The notes under the pieces were generated by a model. The model had not been told where the DNA came from. It saw only the letters and a program-made list of their open reading frames with translations, and did no database searches. The translations under genes were made by a program, and so were the position numbers. Below are positions 37,770-50,246 of a DNA stretch of 64,000 nt, piece by piece (positions within the stretch are counted from its first letter, which is position 1; each line of letters opens with the position of its first letter). Source of the DNA: Nyssa sinensis (lineage: Eukaryota > Streptophyta > Magnoliopsida > Cornales > Nyssaceae); the NCBI GenBank assembly GCA_008638375.1, contig CM018051.1, positions 5,538,852-5,602,851 on the forward strand, written 5' to 3'.

Positions 37770-38095
37770 GGTAATATTTGGTTCAACTTATTAATCATAA
37801 TTAATATATTTTGAGAGATTCATTAAGCATATTTAATTGATAATAAACTGTTTGAGATGAAATTGCAAACCATCTTTATTGGCCACTACGTTTTCATTAA
37901 GTACGATTTGAGTTAAACTGATAAGTCTAGTTTTTTCTATCGAGTTAGTCAAGTTCATTATGAATGCACTCATTTAGTAGCGGTTAAACACTTTTTTAAC
38001 AATTCATCCAAACACTGAACGGTTTAACTAAACAATACCTTTTCATACACGTTTTAACTAAAACAACTGCTTAATTCAAACAATACATTTTTACA
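37770..38095. repeat. Dispersed repeat shared with 42985-43300
   Basis: The two segments share an ordered set of words including TTTGAGTTAAACTGATAAGTCTA, TTTTTTCTA(T/A)(C/T)(G/A)AGTT, TTATTAATCA and AATTCAAA(C/T)AATAC, consistent with two diverged copies of one MITE. Their outer ends contain GTTCAACTTA and its approximate complement. Confidence 0.5.
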
Positions 38096-38827
38096 TCTCA
38101 ACTAAATGTGAACTGAGTTGTTTCTTTTAAGTGAATTTGTGAAAAAATAAGTATAAGAGCCCATTTGTTTTAGCTTAATGACCTTTGAATTTTGAGGTGA
38201 GGACAATTTTATATGAAAGTAAACTTCAAGAGCTTCGCAACGATAGGTAAAATGTCTCAGTCCAACTTTGTATGAGTGAAATATCGCTCTTTGAAGTTGG
38301 AGCATTGTCTGTGAAATGAATTCATACGAACGAAAATTCTAGTAGGTTTTGTTTGATCTCGTTTATGTTTTGTTCGAATGAGTCTCGCGCTGTGCAATTT
38401 CGTAATCTGATTTAAACATTGATTTTCTACATCTAAATCCTATTATATAAGGCTACTGATACAAGAACGGAAAGACTTTTTAGCTACTGTAAATTTGAAT
38501 TCTAAACCTTTCCAAAAATGATTCAAGGTTATGCAATTGGTAGAGTTCAAGTTTTCATGGAATTCGCAATTGTGATTGAAGACTCCCATTCGATGATCAC
38601 TTGAAGATTACTTAAGGACTCGAGTTTAAAGATGTTCAGACTATGATAAAGGCTTGACATACAAATTTTGTGTCTGTACTTGTTTAAAGTTCTTTTAGTG
38701 AATTATGTGCATCTGAATCAGTATCTGGAGTCTTCTAAACCAAATTTAGTTAATCTGTGTCAATTTTCTCATTAACAAATTCAGTGTGTTCTCTATTTAT
38801 TACTTTATTACTGTTATATCATATAAA

Positions 38828-39723
38828 CAAGGATCCAAATTTCGTTTCTTTTTCATCGAAAAGGTCGAAACGTTTCCATTTCTCAAGAAACCGAAATGAA
38901 ACACTAGTGGAATATCGAAATTCACATATTTTCATGGAAACAAAGTTGTTTCCGTGGAAACATACCGAATCAGAGGAAAAATTTCTTTTGTATCAACAAT
39001 AACTCTAGAAGTTAGTAAAAGATAATATCTATTTATTTTTCAAGGATTAAGACTCAAAATTACAAGAAGATATTTCTATTATTTTTCTTAAAATAATAGA
39101 AAAGTAGTAGAAAAAATAAAATGTAAAGAAACAACTATTTTAATACTAAGTTACTAATTAGAATAGATTTAAATCGCTATTTGTTTTACTTTTTATTTTG
39201 TATGTAACTTGTGTCAAATTATCTAATTCATGAATATTACATAGTATATATCTATTATGTTATGGCATTGTATTGTATTTAATTATAATAATTTTATATA
39301 TTTTAAAATATATAATTTTTTTTATAAGAAAATTGAGAATTTCATTAATAGCCCGAGAATGGCAGCAAACAAAAGGAGATATATTTTAAAATATATAATA
39401 ATTTCATATTATATAAAAAATTAGCTCTAATTTTTTTTAATTAATAAAGAGTTATTTGGTATTAATAACTAATTTGTATTTATGTTTTTTTTTCAATTTC
39501 ACTCTAGTAATTTGTGTGGATAGACATGTTCCCTAAAACATTTACAATTAATTAATTATACTATTTATTTTTGCACATTTATATATTTTACTTTATGTTT
39601 CTAAAGTGTTTCTACACATTTTAATTTTTTTCATCGTTTCCACTATGTTTCCAAAACGTTTCTGAAATATTTTCATTTTTTGGGTGATCGAAACAATACA
39701 ACGAAACGAAATTTTAATCCTTG
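38828..39723. mobile_element. hAT-like MITE with 21-bp inverted termini (896 bp)
   Basis: Exact 8-bp target duplications CATATAAA lie at 38820-38827 and 39724-39731. The left end CAAGGATCCAAATTTCGTTTC and the complement of the right end CAAGGATTAAAATTTCGTTTC match at 19 of 21 positions. Subterminal regions are rich in CGTTTCC and CGAAAC words. There is no transposase frame. A 64-bp LINE tail is inserted at 39316-39379. Confidence 0.85.
39316..39379 (-). mobile_element. 64-bp LINE tail nested in the hAT MITE
   Basis: A perfect 19-bp duplication (TATATTTTAAAATATATAA at 39297-39315 and 39380-39398) brackets 64 bp that begin with T9 on the plus strand. Read on the minus strand, this is TTTGCTGCCATTCTCGGGC followed by GAAATTCTCAATTTTC and a poly(A) end, as in L1 3' termini. 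It is an extreme 5' truncation. Confidence 0.85.
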
Positions 39724-41019
39724 CATATAAATGCATGCCACTGTATTGCACACACAAGAACCTAATATACACATTATAGAAGTGATAAACATGATAATTG
39801 AATATAATTAAAATTTGATAAGATAATTTTTATTTATTACATAAACTTATTCACCTCCTCTCTAAGACTATATCATCCTTTCTAGATATACATAGGACCT
39901 TTCATGGTCATATGACATATGCAGTGACGTAAACAAGGCATATGTGGAATCGGCTAATTAAATAATGACAGAAAAGACTTACTTGTGCCACTCTGACTGC
40001 CAAAACACAAAATGAAGTCTCCAATCAAATCTTATGCTTTCCCAAGCTGTTGCATTGCCTACTTGACAAAGCACTCAAGATTTTAGAAAATAGAAAGCCA
40101 AAAAACAAACCAGCTATTGCTGTTACAGTGTCCATGTCCAATTCATATCCAATGAAAAATCTGTAAGACATTGGACACCACTTTAGAACCTTTTTTTTTG
40201 TGATGAGGATAAATCATATATGTCTATCCTTTGTGGCTTCAGAATTAATTGTTTATTATCGTTTATCAGAATAGAATTGAGGGACAAACCCCAAACACAT
40301 GCACCGACCTCATAACACATGTTTCGATTAAATCACAAAAAATACAATAATGAAAATTCGAACTCATATCAAATATTTGAACTTGATACACCAAACATTT
40401 GAAATCTAGTCCTGCCAACCACTACTCCATTGTCTGTGAGGATGCCACTTTAGAACTTAGGTTAGTCATTTTCCTAATGGGTAACTACTACTTTCTTCTT
40501 TCTACTAATTTCTTCCTAGTACTGCCAAAAATTTTCTCATTGGGATGATATAAAGTAACACTTTCTTTGAATAAAACTTCAGGAATGGTGGGATGGATAA
40601 CTACAGTATTATGATTGTTTCAACAGGTCAACTTATCATGTTTAAGGAAGAAGTTAAACATATTTGGGATTTGTCCCTCAATCCTACTCGAGTAAACAAC
40701 AATAAGTATTGATCCTATTATGTGATAGGATCTACATGTATTTATTATAATTGGTCCCACAATTTTGTAGTGTGAAAATTCGTTATATTTATTAAGTTAA
40801 AATCATCTTATACAACGAGACCCACACTTCTAAAACTGAAATTAACTTATTTCAGTAAGATGTTCATTGGTACTTGTTTGATTAATGGGGTGGAAAATAT
40901 ATGTAATATTATACAATTATTCTTTCTGCTTTTCATTATTTTTTTTTGTTAATTTTTTCATTTTTTTATTCCATAATCAACTTTCAACAATAGAATTAAA
41001 GCAACATGAGTTAAGTGAA

Positions 41020-41490
41020 GGAATGCTTCTGGAGTTTTGTATGATCGACGTATCCCTTTAAAATTGAAAAGTAAATTTTATAAGACAGCTATTTGACCAG
41101 CTATGTTGTATAGAACAAAATGTTGGGCAATGAAGAAAAAACATGTTAATAAGATTAGTGTAGCCGAAATGAAGATGTTAAGGTGGATGTGCTGCAAGAC
41201 AAACAAATATAGAATTAGGAATGAACATATTCGGGAGATGATAAGAGTAATACTTATAGGAGATAAAATGAGAGAACATCGGCTAAAGTTGTATATTCTT
41301 GTAAAACGGAGATAAAAAAAAATATATCAATAGAAAAAGAGCAACTAAAAATAACTTTAATAGAGGTAATTAAAAAAGAAATGGTAATTTGTGATCTAAC
41401 AGAAAAAATGACCTTATAATATATAAAATTATTATAGCCGGCCCTAAATAATTGAGATAAGGTTTTATCAAATTGAGTTGAGTATCAACT
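41020..41490 (+). mobile_element. RTE-type LINE C-terminal fragment and 3' tail
   Basis: The plus strand encodes GVLYDRRIPLKLKSKFYKTA, then PAMLYRTKCWAMKKKHV and VAEMKMLRWMC, followed by RIRNEHIREMI, matching the C-terminus of plant RTE reverse transcriptases. In-frame stops interrupt it. It ends in the family tail AGCCGGCCCT...AAGGTTTTATCAAATTGAGTTGAG. Confidence 0.85.
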
Positions 41491-41502
41491 CTCAACAATA
41501 TT

Positions 41503-41700
41503 ATCCCCAAGGGGTAGCTCAGTTGGAGCGCCAGAAAGAAATAAACGTTCAAACAACATGAGGTCCCTAGTTCAATACTCCACATTGTCTCTTTGAAGCA
41601 TAAAAACTTGTGCGAAATAACCGTGAAAGGGGACCCCAATTTACTATCCGTCTATGCAACTAAAAGTTATGATTGGTAGGTTCAAATAAAAAATAAAACT
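41503..41700 (+). mobile_element. tRNA-derived SINE, copy 1
   Basis: The 5' part GGGGTAGCTCAGTTGGAGCG holds a polymerase III box A, and TAGTTCAATACTCC about 50 bp on is a box B. The body ends in an A-rich tail (AATAAAAAATAAAAC). Imperfect direct repeats TCAACAATATTA and TCAGCAATATTT flank it. The tRNA cloverleaf is not intact, so it is not a tRNA gene. Confidence 0.7.
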
Positions 41701-42194
41701 TTCAGCAATATTTACCGAACACCTAAATATTTCTTTCCATTAATCACTTATTCTCATCACTTACTTATATCATCAACACTTTTATACAAGTCAACCATAA
41801 CTTAAATAAATTTATTTAAGCATTGAATCATTCCTTTTTATGCTCTCTCCTCTCAGCTTTTGGATGTTGTGGAGAAGACAGCTATGACCATTGAGTCAAT
41901 TTCTGAATGTCCACTTTACCATTTTAAATTGGCAAGATTGTGGGTATCTTTATTTCTTAAACTCATTCAGATGATGTAAAGTAGCACTTTATTGTATACA
42001 AAATCAGTTACTTCCCTGAATAAAGATACGTTAACTTGGTATTTGAAATTAGGGAGAACTTTTATTTATTTTTTTTCAAAAAAAGGGTAGGGTTGGGTTG
42101 GGTGGAATGGAGTGGAGTGGAGTGGGTTGGGGTGGGGGGAGTTTTGGAATGTCTAATTCTTAAAGAATTGTTTGAATGAGCGATTGACTATAAT

Positions 42195-42975
42195 CAATGT
42201 TTTAAAACCCGGACCGGTCGGTTCAACCGGTTGAACCGTCGACCGGTTCACAAAACGGTCTGCTTTAACCCATAAACTTGTTTTAAGTTTAAAACCGTTC
42301 TAAAAATAGAAAACCAGTAAAACCGAACAGTCCGACCTTTGAACCGATTGACCCAGTACTGGGTCGACCAGTTCTTGGCTGCAATTTTTTTTTTTTTTTT
42401 GGTATATTCAAAATCTCAAATTTCATGCAATTTTTTGGCTGAGTTGAGTTGGTCTTTGGCTGAATTTATTTTGGATTGTATTTAAAATTTTAAACCCTTG
42501 AAGTTTAAAACTCCAGTATTATATATTTGTATCATGTGGTATTTTATTTTATTTTATGCATGATTATTAGTGTTTGTATCTTTTTTTTTGCATGTAGTTG
42601 AAGACTAAATTATTGGATTATGCTTGGATTGGATGTAAAAATAATTTTTGTTATGATCCTTGCGATTATGGAAGAATGGCAATGAAGTTTCAACTTTCAA
42701 CATTGTAATAAGGTATGTCTACTATACTTTTTTCATTTTTTTCTTGAAGTTTTACGTATTAAGAAAATTCATATTTTGTAAATTTTTTTAAAATAATTTT
42801 TCGTAATTTTTGTATAATTTTTTAGATTTAAAATATCAATAATATGTATTATTAAATTTATTAATTACATAATTATAACATCACGGTTTGATTCCGGTTG
42901 ACCAGACGGTTGAATTGATAACTGTAACCTGAACATTTTTTTGATTCAATAAACGGACTGAGTCTGAAAACATTG
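42195..42975. mobile_element. hAT-like MITE, CCGGTTCAACCGG-rich (781 bp)
   Basis: An exact 8-bp duplication ACTATAAT (42187-42194 and 42976-42983) flanks termini CAATGTTTTAAAAC and, in complement, CAATGTTTTCAGAC. Subterminal CG-rich clusters (GACCGGTCGGTTCAACCGG, TTGAACCG) lie on both sides. A related but unbounded copy is at about 56108-56760. Confidence 0.85.
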
Positions 42976-42984
42976 ACTATAATT

Positions 42985-43300
42985 TAATGTGTTTTGTGGG
43001 ATTCAATCATACTTAATTAATTTGAGAGTCTTTGAATAAAATTCAAATCACACTTATTAATCACAATTTTTTTATTAAGTTACAGTTTGAGTTAAACTAA
43101 TAAATCTAACTTTTTCTAATAAGTTGGTTAAATCTATTATAAAGTATAATAAATAACCCAATTTGATAATTTTTAAATATTTTTTTACAGTTTATCTAAT
43201 CACTTAATTGTTTAATTCAAAATAATATTTTTACACAATTACTTAATTCAAATAATACTTTTACATCGCAGAATCAAACGAACACTTAATTTGTAAAAAA
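42985..43300. repeat. Dispersed repeat shared with 37770-38095
   Basis: It shares GTTTGAGTTAAACTAATAA and the other words listed for 37770-38095. It abuts the target duplication of the hAT MITE at 42195-42975. Confidence 0.5.
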
Positions 43301-43534
43301 ATTTATAAAAAATGATAATAAAAAGTAAAAATTTCCAAATCTTGGTACCGTGGTCCCTAGCCGCCACTGTCGGCCACTGGTTTTAATGGGCATGTGGTGC
43401 ACATGAGAATAGCAGCAGCACTATCCTAGAGAGAAACAAAGAAACAGGAACACAGGGTGCTATTGGACAACACATGGTGCACACAAGTCAAAACAAGCTA
43501 GGTATTTTTCTGGGGATTAGCTCATGGAATTAAA

Positions 43535-44120
43535 TTTCGTGATATATCAATTGATATATCGCAATTTTTATAATTACGATATGATAGGATATTTGAATGT
43601 AAAAAAAAAAATTATAAAATATTATAAAATATTACAATATATTAGAAAATATCCCAATATATCGCGATAAATATATCTCAAAATTTTTAGATTTAAAAAT
43701 TCTCATAATACTGTTTTTATATCGCGATATATCACACTTCTTATTCTAATATAATATAATTAAAACTTAATTTACATTATTATTATTAATATAAAAGGCT
43801 ATGTATATTTAAATTTGATTTGATTTGTATGTATATTTGATCCTAATTTATGTTAATAAAATTAATAAATTATAATAATTAATGTTATTTATACTCTCAT
43901 CAACGTGCATTTTTTACTTGATTTTATACTATATACTTATCAAATATATATTTATTTATAATATATTAACTTAAAACAAAGCATTAGCATGTCAATTAAT
44001 ATTTTAAAAATTTTCATTCAAAATTTTTATGATTTGATATAAATATTCATCATTTTTTAAAGAAAAATTGCAATATCAATATATAATTGCAATATAAACA
44101 TCGATACTATTTATATTTTT
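43535..44120. repeat. Palindrome-rich ATATATCGCGATATAT repeat
   Basis: Several ATATATCGCGATA and TATCGCGATATATC words occur on both strands at the left, and TTGCAATATCAATATATAATTGC at the right. It is probably a MITE of the same general style as the CG-rich elements, but no borders were found. Confidence 0.35.
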
Positions 44121-45176
44121 AAACATACTATATATTCCTTTTATCAATATTTTATTTTTTGAATTTGTTACACCACGAGATGATATATTATTTTAATAAT
44201 AATTTGTTACTGTGAGATATGACATATTAAAAAAAGATAAATTATAACAAAGGTGGCATTATATTATTTGGATAGAGTGATAAGGTTAAAAAAAAATTGA
44301 AACGAACACGGCTGTCCTAGATTTTAAGTACTGTTTGTCAATCATTACAAATCACTCCAATCACATATCGCTGTTTCATGTGATTTCTCTCTCTCTCTCA
44401 AATTTATTTATGGTCATTACCGAGGCTCTGTTTGGAACTCAAATTAGAAAGGGTATGGAAAAAATTAAAGGGAATTTTATCATCCCTTATTTGATAGTGT
44501 AAAAAATTAAAAATTACTCTCCAAAATTTTTCATATTTTTATAAGAAATTTTCTTAAATTTTATTTTTTACATTATTCCCTAACTCCTTGGTCGAAATCC
44601 GTCACTGTATCTATATATATATATATATATAAAGCATCTAAATAGTGGGGAGACGGGTCCATAATTGGAAGCTGATTGATTATCATACATGTTCGGTCAG
44701 CAATCTTGACTCAGCAACAACGGCTTCAATTAGTAATACTAACAGTAAAAGGCACATGCAGAAATGATGGCCAACCAGCAGCCAGCAGTCACATCATTTA
44801 GGAGATTCCTTTCTTTTTTTGGTTCCAAAATTTAAGCAAATTTTACTCAAATATAATATATGCAGATCCACCCATCTGTTCATTTCATTCAAGGCCCCTC
44901 TTGTAGGTCCCATGAAATTTAAACTCCTCTGTCCTGTTATACAGATCATGTGTTGTTACATATCTATCATCATTGATAAAGCTAATACAGAAAAATTGCA
45001 GCTATCAATGGAAATGACTGTAAGAAATATGAAATGACACCATTTTCATGATAATTGTAAATTTCATCCTTACATCATTGGTTGTATCTCATTTTCTTCA
45101 GTGACCCTTCAACTGTAAAACACATCGGAATAATCAGAATCCAATGTCCAAAGATAGTAATAAACGGTGAATAGCT

Positions 45177-45389
45177 AACCCCAAGAGAGCTTAGTTGGAG
45201 ATATAAAAAAGAATACGTACTTAAGAGTATAAGATTCTAATTTAATATTTTACGGATATCTTTGAGACTATTCTTTCTGCAAACGAAGCTTATGCAAAAT
45301 AGCCGAGACAGAAACCCCGGTTTACGATCCAGCCACGCAACCAAAAGTTGCAGGTGACGGACTCGGATCCAGTTTCTGAAAAAAAAAAA
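45177..45389 (+). mobile_element. tRNA-derived SINE, copy 2
   Basis: The 5' end CCAAGAGAGCTTAGTTGGAG corresponds to the box A region of copy 1. The body (TTATGCAAAATAGCCGAGAC, CAACCAAAAGTTGCAGG) aligns with copy 1 and ends in A11. The target duplication is GGTGAATAGCT (45166-45176) and GGTCAATAGCT (45390-45400), 10 of 11 identical. Confidence 0.8.
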
Positions 45390-46427
45390 GGTCAATAGCT
45401 TGTGAACAACTCAAATCACAGTTAGTACTATAGATAGAGCAGAACTCAACTGCTCAAGCTGCTGGCCAATTTTAGGATTAGTCGATGCACGTTTAGTACT
45501 CGAGGTTGTTATTGAACCTAGTTTCTGATTTACCAAGCTGCACTCAAATGAAATTCTTTACATGCCTCATTTGACATCAATTGGTTGTCCCGCCCAAACT
45601 GTGGTTTTGGTGCACACGGAAGTGTAAAACCAGTTTTAAGGTGTTCAGTTAATTTTTTTGAAACAGAGTATTGCAATGAGGCCCATAAAATCCCGGTTGC
45701 AAAACAATGGTTTAGAGAAAATGAGTTTAGCTTTTCACAACTTTTATCCTTGAACCCACCACTTACGCACTACTCAATATATACAAACATAAAGGGGAAA
45801 AAAAAACACAGTTACAGTTTTACATAATTTTACCAGACACCCAAAATAACAAATTGATTATATTTTTTAAATTCATTCCCCAATAATCAATTCTCCAAAA
45901 TCTTGAAACTCCCCAAATGGGCTCTTAATGTTTTATCCACCCACAACTTGGAGAGTGATTTTACCTGTTGATGTGGTTCCTCACCTCATCCTTTAATTTC
46001 AAAAATGAGAAATAACCCTAGCCTTTCTGTTAATTTCGAAACTGCTTACACCTTCCAACCAGCAGAATCATAGTTTTAAGGTGAGTGGAAATTAGTTTTA
46101 CAAAGAGATGACAAGAAGCAGCAGTTAATAAGTTGAAATTTGTGTGTAACACAAACATAATTTAACTATGCATCCAAATAGCATATAAGATCCAAGATAC
46201 AAATAAAAAAAGGTGCATACAAAAGCAATTTCAAGAAAAATAAGTTGCATGGTAGATAGGTTCTCTATTGGGGGTCTTCTATAAAATACCATAAGTGAAA
46301 ATTTCTATTTCCAACATCAAAATTTTCAGTTGTTACCTGCCTCCCATTGTAATCACTTCAAGATAAAAAGTCAGTCTAATAACATAACATGTGCATTTTC
46401 CAATAAAATATCATTAAAATTGATTTC

Positions 46428-46625
46428 TTTTCTTTTCTTTTTCTTTTTCTTTTTCTTGGTCCAGGTTAAGAGGAGTCTCTCCCCCAAAAATCCTGAACCT
46501 AGTCCAAGGGCAGGAAACTACCTAACATTCCACCCCACCCTTATATGCGCCTCCTGGGGCTTGAACCCGACAACTCCACTGAAATAACTAGATGATACCA
46601 ACTGAGCTAGAACTTATTTATAGTG
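46428..46625 (-). mobile_element. tRNA-derived SINE, copy 3
   Basis: On the minus strand it starts with TTCTAGCTCAGTTGGTATCA (box A) and has GGGTTCAAGCCCC (box B) about 45 bp on, then a body ending in an AAAAAGAAAAAG tail. The flanks AAATTGATTTC (46417-46427) and AAACTGATTTC (46626-46636) are an 11-bp target duplication with one mismatch. It is a different family from copies 1 and 2. Confidence 0.8.
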
Positions 46626-47573
46626 AAACTGATTTCAGACACCAAACTTCAGATGCAAACCACAAAACTTTCTTAATACACCAATCATATAGAAACTAAG
46701 TACACCTGGCTGTTGGGACTTTGGACCCATAACTTTCTGTGTGTGTGTGTGTTTTTGTCAACACTTGCCAAGCTATTACTCTAATCACAGGGGAACTGAG
46801 TGCATCTAGCAAGTGGGATCCACACCATTCATTGTGCACAAGAACATCCCCTATTAAGAGCAAAACCGATGATGGAAGTATTGCCCAGATGACCTACTTA
46901 TGAACATGGCCCACCTTTTCTGTACAAAAATGTACTTACGTGTTCAATTATGTATGCATGATGCAAGTATGCTTGTCAAGCCACAATAAACCAGCAATCT
47001 TTCATCTTCAGATGTGCTAGCACCTTTGTTGGTTGTTCCACTTGGAACATCATCATCTGTTTCCTGACAAAAGGTTGATAACTGCTAGTTTTTGGGTAGC
47101 TATTGGATCACTATACAGAAAAAGGGACACACCTCTAGCTTGTTTCTATTGGAAAATCTGAAATCACACGTTTCTACATGCTTATCTATATTCAGCTAAT
47201 GAACAAAAAACAAGCTTTCATTGAGTGGTTTTTTTTAAGAAATATATTTCACAATTCTCATCAACCAAAAAGGCCAAACAATCCTCCAAAATAATTATCT
47301 GTTTGAAAATAAACAAAACTACCCAGAAACATCATACTTTAAAGAATTGAATTATTGTAATGAAAGTCAATACAAATCAGGAGAGAACAATAATTTTCCT
47401 TGGATATGACCAAAGAGGTTAAACATATGGAATAAAACAAAATATGAAACTACTCCGAATACATAGAACAACTGAACAAGGCAAATTGTTTGAATTTGTT
47501 AGATGGTGCACAAAATCACAAGTAAAATGGTTGTTTGATACAGAATCATTGCCTACAACATCTAAAAAAAAAG

Positions 47574-48304
47574 TCAGAATCTTGTTGACTGTAATAAATG
47601 GAGCCAGGCATGAATTCCTTTCTCATTGATGGCAGAAGGATCATCGAAAACTTTAAAAATGGTGTCTTCAATTTTCATCATCAAACAAGCTAGTTTCTGG
47701 AAAAAACACTGTTGAAAGAAATATATCCCTCACTAATATATAAGCATGATTAATTTGCACATGACGATATGGTTATCTAATTGATCATCAGTACCTGTGG
47801 TCCCATAATAGGGTCACTCTCATCTAGCCGTCATCTACTTTTCGCAAGTCATTGCCTGCCAAAACAACCTGTTCCCCACTAAAAATTATTATAGAATTTT
47901 GCTGGCCATGGATAAATCATAAATTAGCTTGGTGTAATGCTTATTTTCCTTAATGAGTTATGTCAAATCAAATTCTTAAAAGATAGATTCAATGACTCCA
48001 AAGAAAAGGCTTTGAATATAGTGCACTAACCAAAATCTAGTTACACCCACATCTAGAAAGGAGAACCAAGTATGTTCTGTATATACTACGTTCATCTTAT
48101 AGGTAGCTTCCTCATAATAATTGAAACGCATTGCAGATTTAGAGTGGATAAAACAAAATAGAGAGGGAAATAAAAGAAATGAACTTATACAGTATAGCAC
48201 TGTCCATTCTTGTGGTGACAAAACATGCACCAAAAGATAAATCACCTTGTTTCAATTGATAAATAACATCTAGAGAGCCTATATTGACATCAAACTTTTC
48301 GTAC
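47574..48304 (-). CDS. Unrecognised gene, three putative exons
   Basis: Three minus-strand stretches have plausible borders and compatible phases: 48304-48231 (YEKFDVNIGSLDVIYQLKQG), 47823-47795 (ESDPIMGPQ) and 47696-47574 (KLACLMMKIEDTIFKVFDDP, then INEKGIHAWLHLLQ, ending in TGA). The joins are phase 1 and then phase 0, and acceptors CACAG, GCTAG and TTTTTTCCAG are present. I do not recognise the protein, and no convincing upstream exons or start were found. Other possible pieces are a 24-codon polar exon (ETDDDVPSGTTNKG) near 46996-47067 and a CT-rich, GC-richer leader-like stretch at 53240-53420. The chain could still be chance. Confidence 0.3.
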
Positions 48305-49759
48305 CTGTGCATGCTATCCACATTAGCAAAAGCCCAAAGACAAGCCTATGAATTGGAAACCATTATCAAAAGAGAAACCTCCCAAAACTTGTGCACCATG
48401 AAGGATGAGGGCTTCTCATAATAAGCAAACATAAAAATGATGACTATCACAAGGTGAAACAGTACATGGGAGCCCCCTGTAGCTAAAATAAAACCCTTTG
48501 TGGCTAAGTTGAGAAGGTTATAATTGAGTGGCACATCAACTAACGTAATTTCTATTTTTCTTTCTTTCTTTTTTCTTTTCTGATAAGGAACAAGAAAATA
48601 TCAATCAGGATATCAGATTATTCCGCGCAAGATTGTTCCTAATCAACAATAAGGTACTTATAATATAATCCCAAGAGAGTGTACATATTATGTTCTAGAT
48701 AATAGTACGAGGTAGTGCAAGAACCGTCCCAAAAGCTAATTTGTCCAATAAATGGCTTTCCCCCCCTCTCCTACTCATCCAAATGTTTCCTAGTTTGTCA
48801 AAATTGTGAACCAAATCATGCATCAAAAAAGTGAAAACATAAGTTGTAGATATCTCAAGTCATCACTCGAAATAGGATCATATTGGATAAAACAATCATG
48901 CAAAATGGGAAGGCAAGAAACATACTATCAACATCTAACTAGATAATTTCATCGGTAGAGAAACCATGAAAGTTAGGGAAGCAAGAAACATTGAGTTTAG
49001 ATAGAAACCATGTTTTAGCTAAGGCAAAGTGAGTCTGGTGCACCATGAAGGAACCAAGCATGTTGTGATGGATCGGAAATTTTCCAAGGGAATAACTTGC
49101 CCTGAGCAAGATTTGTGCTCTTATTTTGAAAACTAAAAATACATTGTGGAAAGTTTCACCAAAAGGATTAGAGGTCCCATCTTTGTGACTGTGAGAGTTT
49201 GACATATATTTTTGGACTCATTGCTTAACAGCTTGAGAATTTAGTGCAATTGTTTGTCTAACTTGGTATCAAAGATTCTGGAAGTTCATGAATTCAAGTT
49301 ATTATGTCTGCATTTCTTCTCCCATGTTAACTGGTTGAGCTTAACATGCATTGTTGGGCTGAATCCTTAATTACTTAAACTTTTAGAGCAATTGGTTGTA
49401 TATTAGTAACTTTGGGAGAAATTTGATATGCACCAATTTATAGTGTTATCGTTAAGGTAATTTTGTCATATCCTTCGAGGATTGTTGGAAACAATGGTTA
49501 TTCACAAACTTACAAGTTGGAGTGTTTTTTTGGAACATTTTAGGAATTACATATATAAGTCTAAAGTTCAAGTCCATATGTTTCCTAATTTATTGAGTTG
49601 TGAAGAATTAAAAACATATCTAGTAATATGAAAAGTCATTCTAGAAATGCTAAACATGAATCCAGACAATTTTTGTGACTCCTATATATATACGACTATT
49701 TTTGTGATATAACATAGAGTTTAAGATCAATACAAGTAAGGAATAAGTATTATCATGCA

Positions 49760-50246
49760 CTAAGAAGCATGGATACGGATACGGACACGGATACAACAAG
49801 ACACACGCACGAATACAGATTTCAAAAAAGTAGAACACGAATACGTTTGATACACATGGAATATATTTTTTTATATGACCATATAATAAAAGTATAATAT
49901 TATTTCAATCAAAATTAACATAAAAACACACAAATTACAACAATATTAATAATATATCAAAATAACAAACCATTAAATAAAAATTCAAGAACTTCATTTA
50001 ATCGTCAACATCCATAATCTAAATTTCAAAACAAATTTGTTACCTATTACATAAAAAACACTCACACACACATATATATATGTATGTATATATAAAACAA
50101 AAAAAAAAATGGAGAAAAAGAGAAAAAATCCAAAGATGTGTTTTTAATGTGTTCAGGACGTGTCCGAAATTCAGAAAAAAATACATTGCTTTTTAATGTG
50201 TCCGACACTAATATGTGAAGTACGATAAAGTGTCCATGCTCCACAG
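49760..50246. mobile_element. hAT-like MITE, family 1 copy B (487 bp)
   Basis: An exact 8-bp duplication ATCATGCA (49752-49759 and 50247-50254) flanks termini CTAAGAAGCATGGA and, in complement, CTGTGGAGCATGGA. It aligns with copy A at 5019-5555, for example ATTATTTCAATCAAAA, AACACACAAAT and TTCAGGACGTGTCCGAAATTC. Confidence 0.85.

Larger units (their letters stand above)
26100..44700. other. Gene-free repeat region
   Basis: About 18.6 kb without any recognisable gene. Open frames are short, AT-rich or fall inside repeats. Besides the elements listed separately, the region is mostly degenerate AT-rich sequence with (AT)n, (CT)n and (TG)n runs. Confidence 0.6.

Noticed and set aside
41510..41585. 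tRNA gene suggested by GGGGTAGCTCAGTTGGAGCG
   Set aside because: The acceptor stem, anticodon arm and box spacing do not form a cloverleaf. A-rich tail and flanking direct repeats show it is a SINE head.
45585..45827. 80-codon plus-strand frame
   Set aside because: No recognisable domain, no splice partners, and a poly(A)-rich end; consistent with chance in non-coding DNA.
46560..46620. Minus-strand tRNA gene (TAGCTCAGTTGG...GGGTTCAAGCCCC)
   Set aside because: Boxes are present but the stems do not pair across the 3' part, and the sequence runs into a SINE body bounded by an 11-bp duplication.
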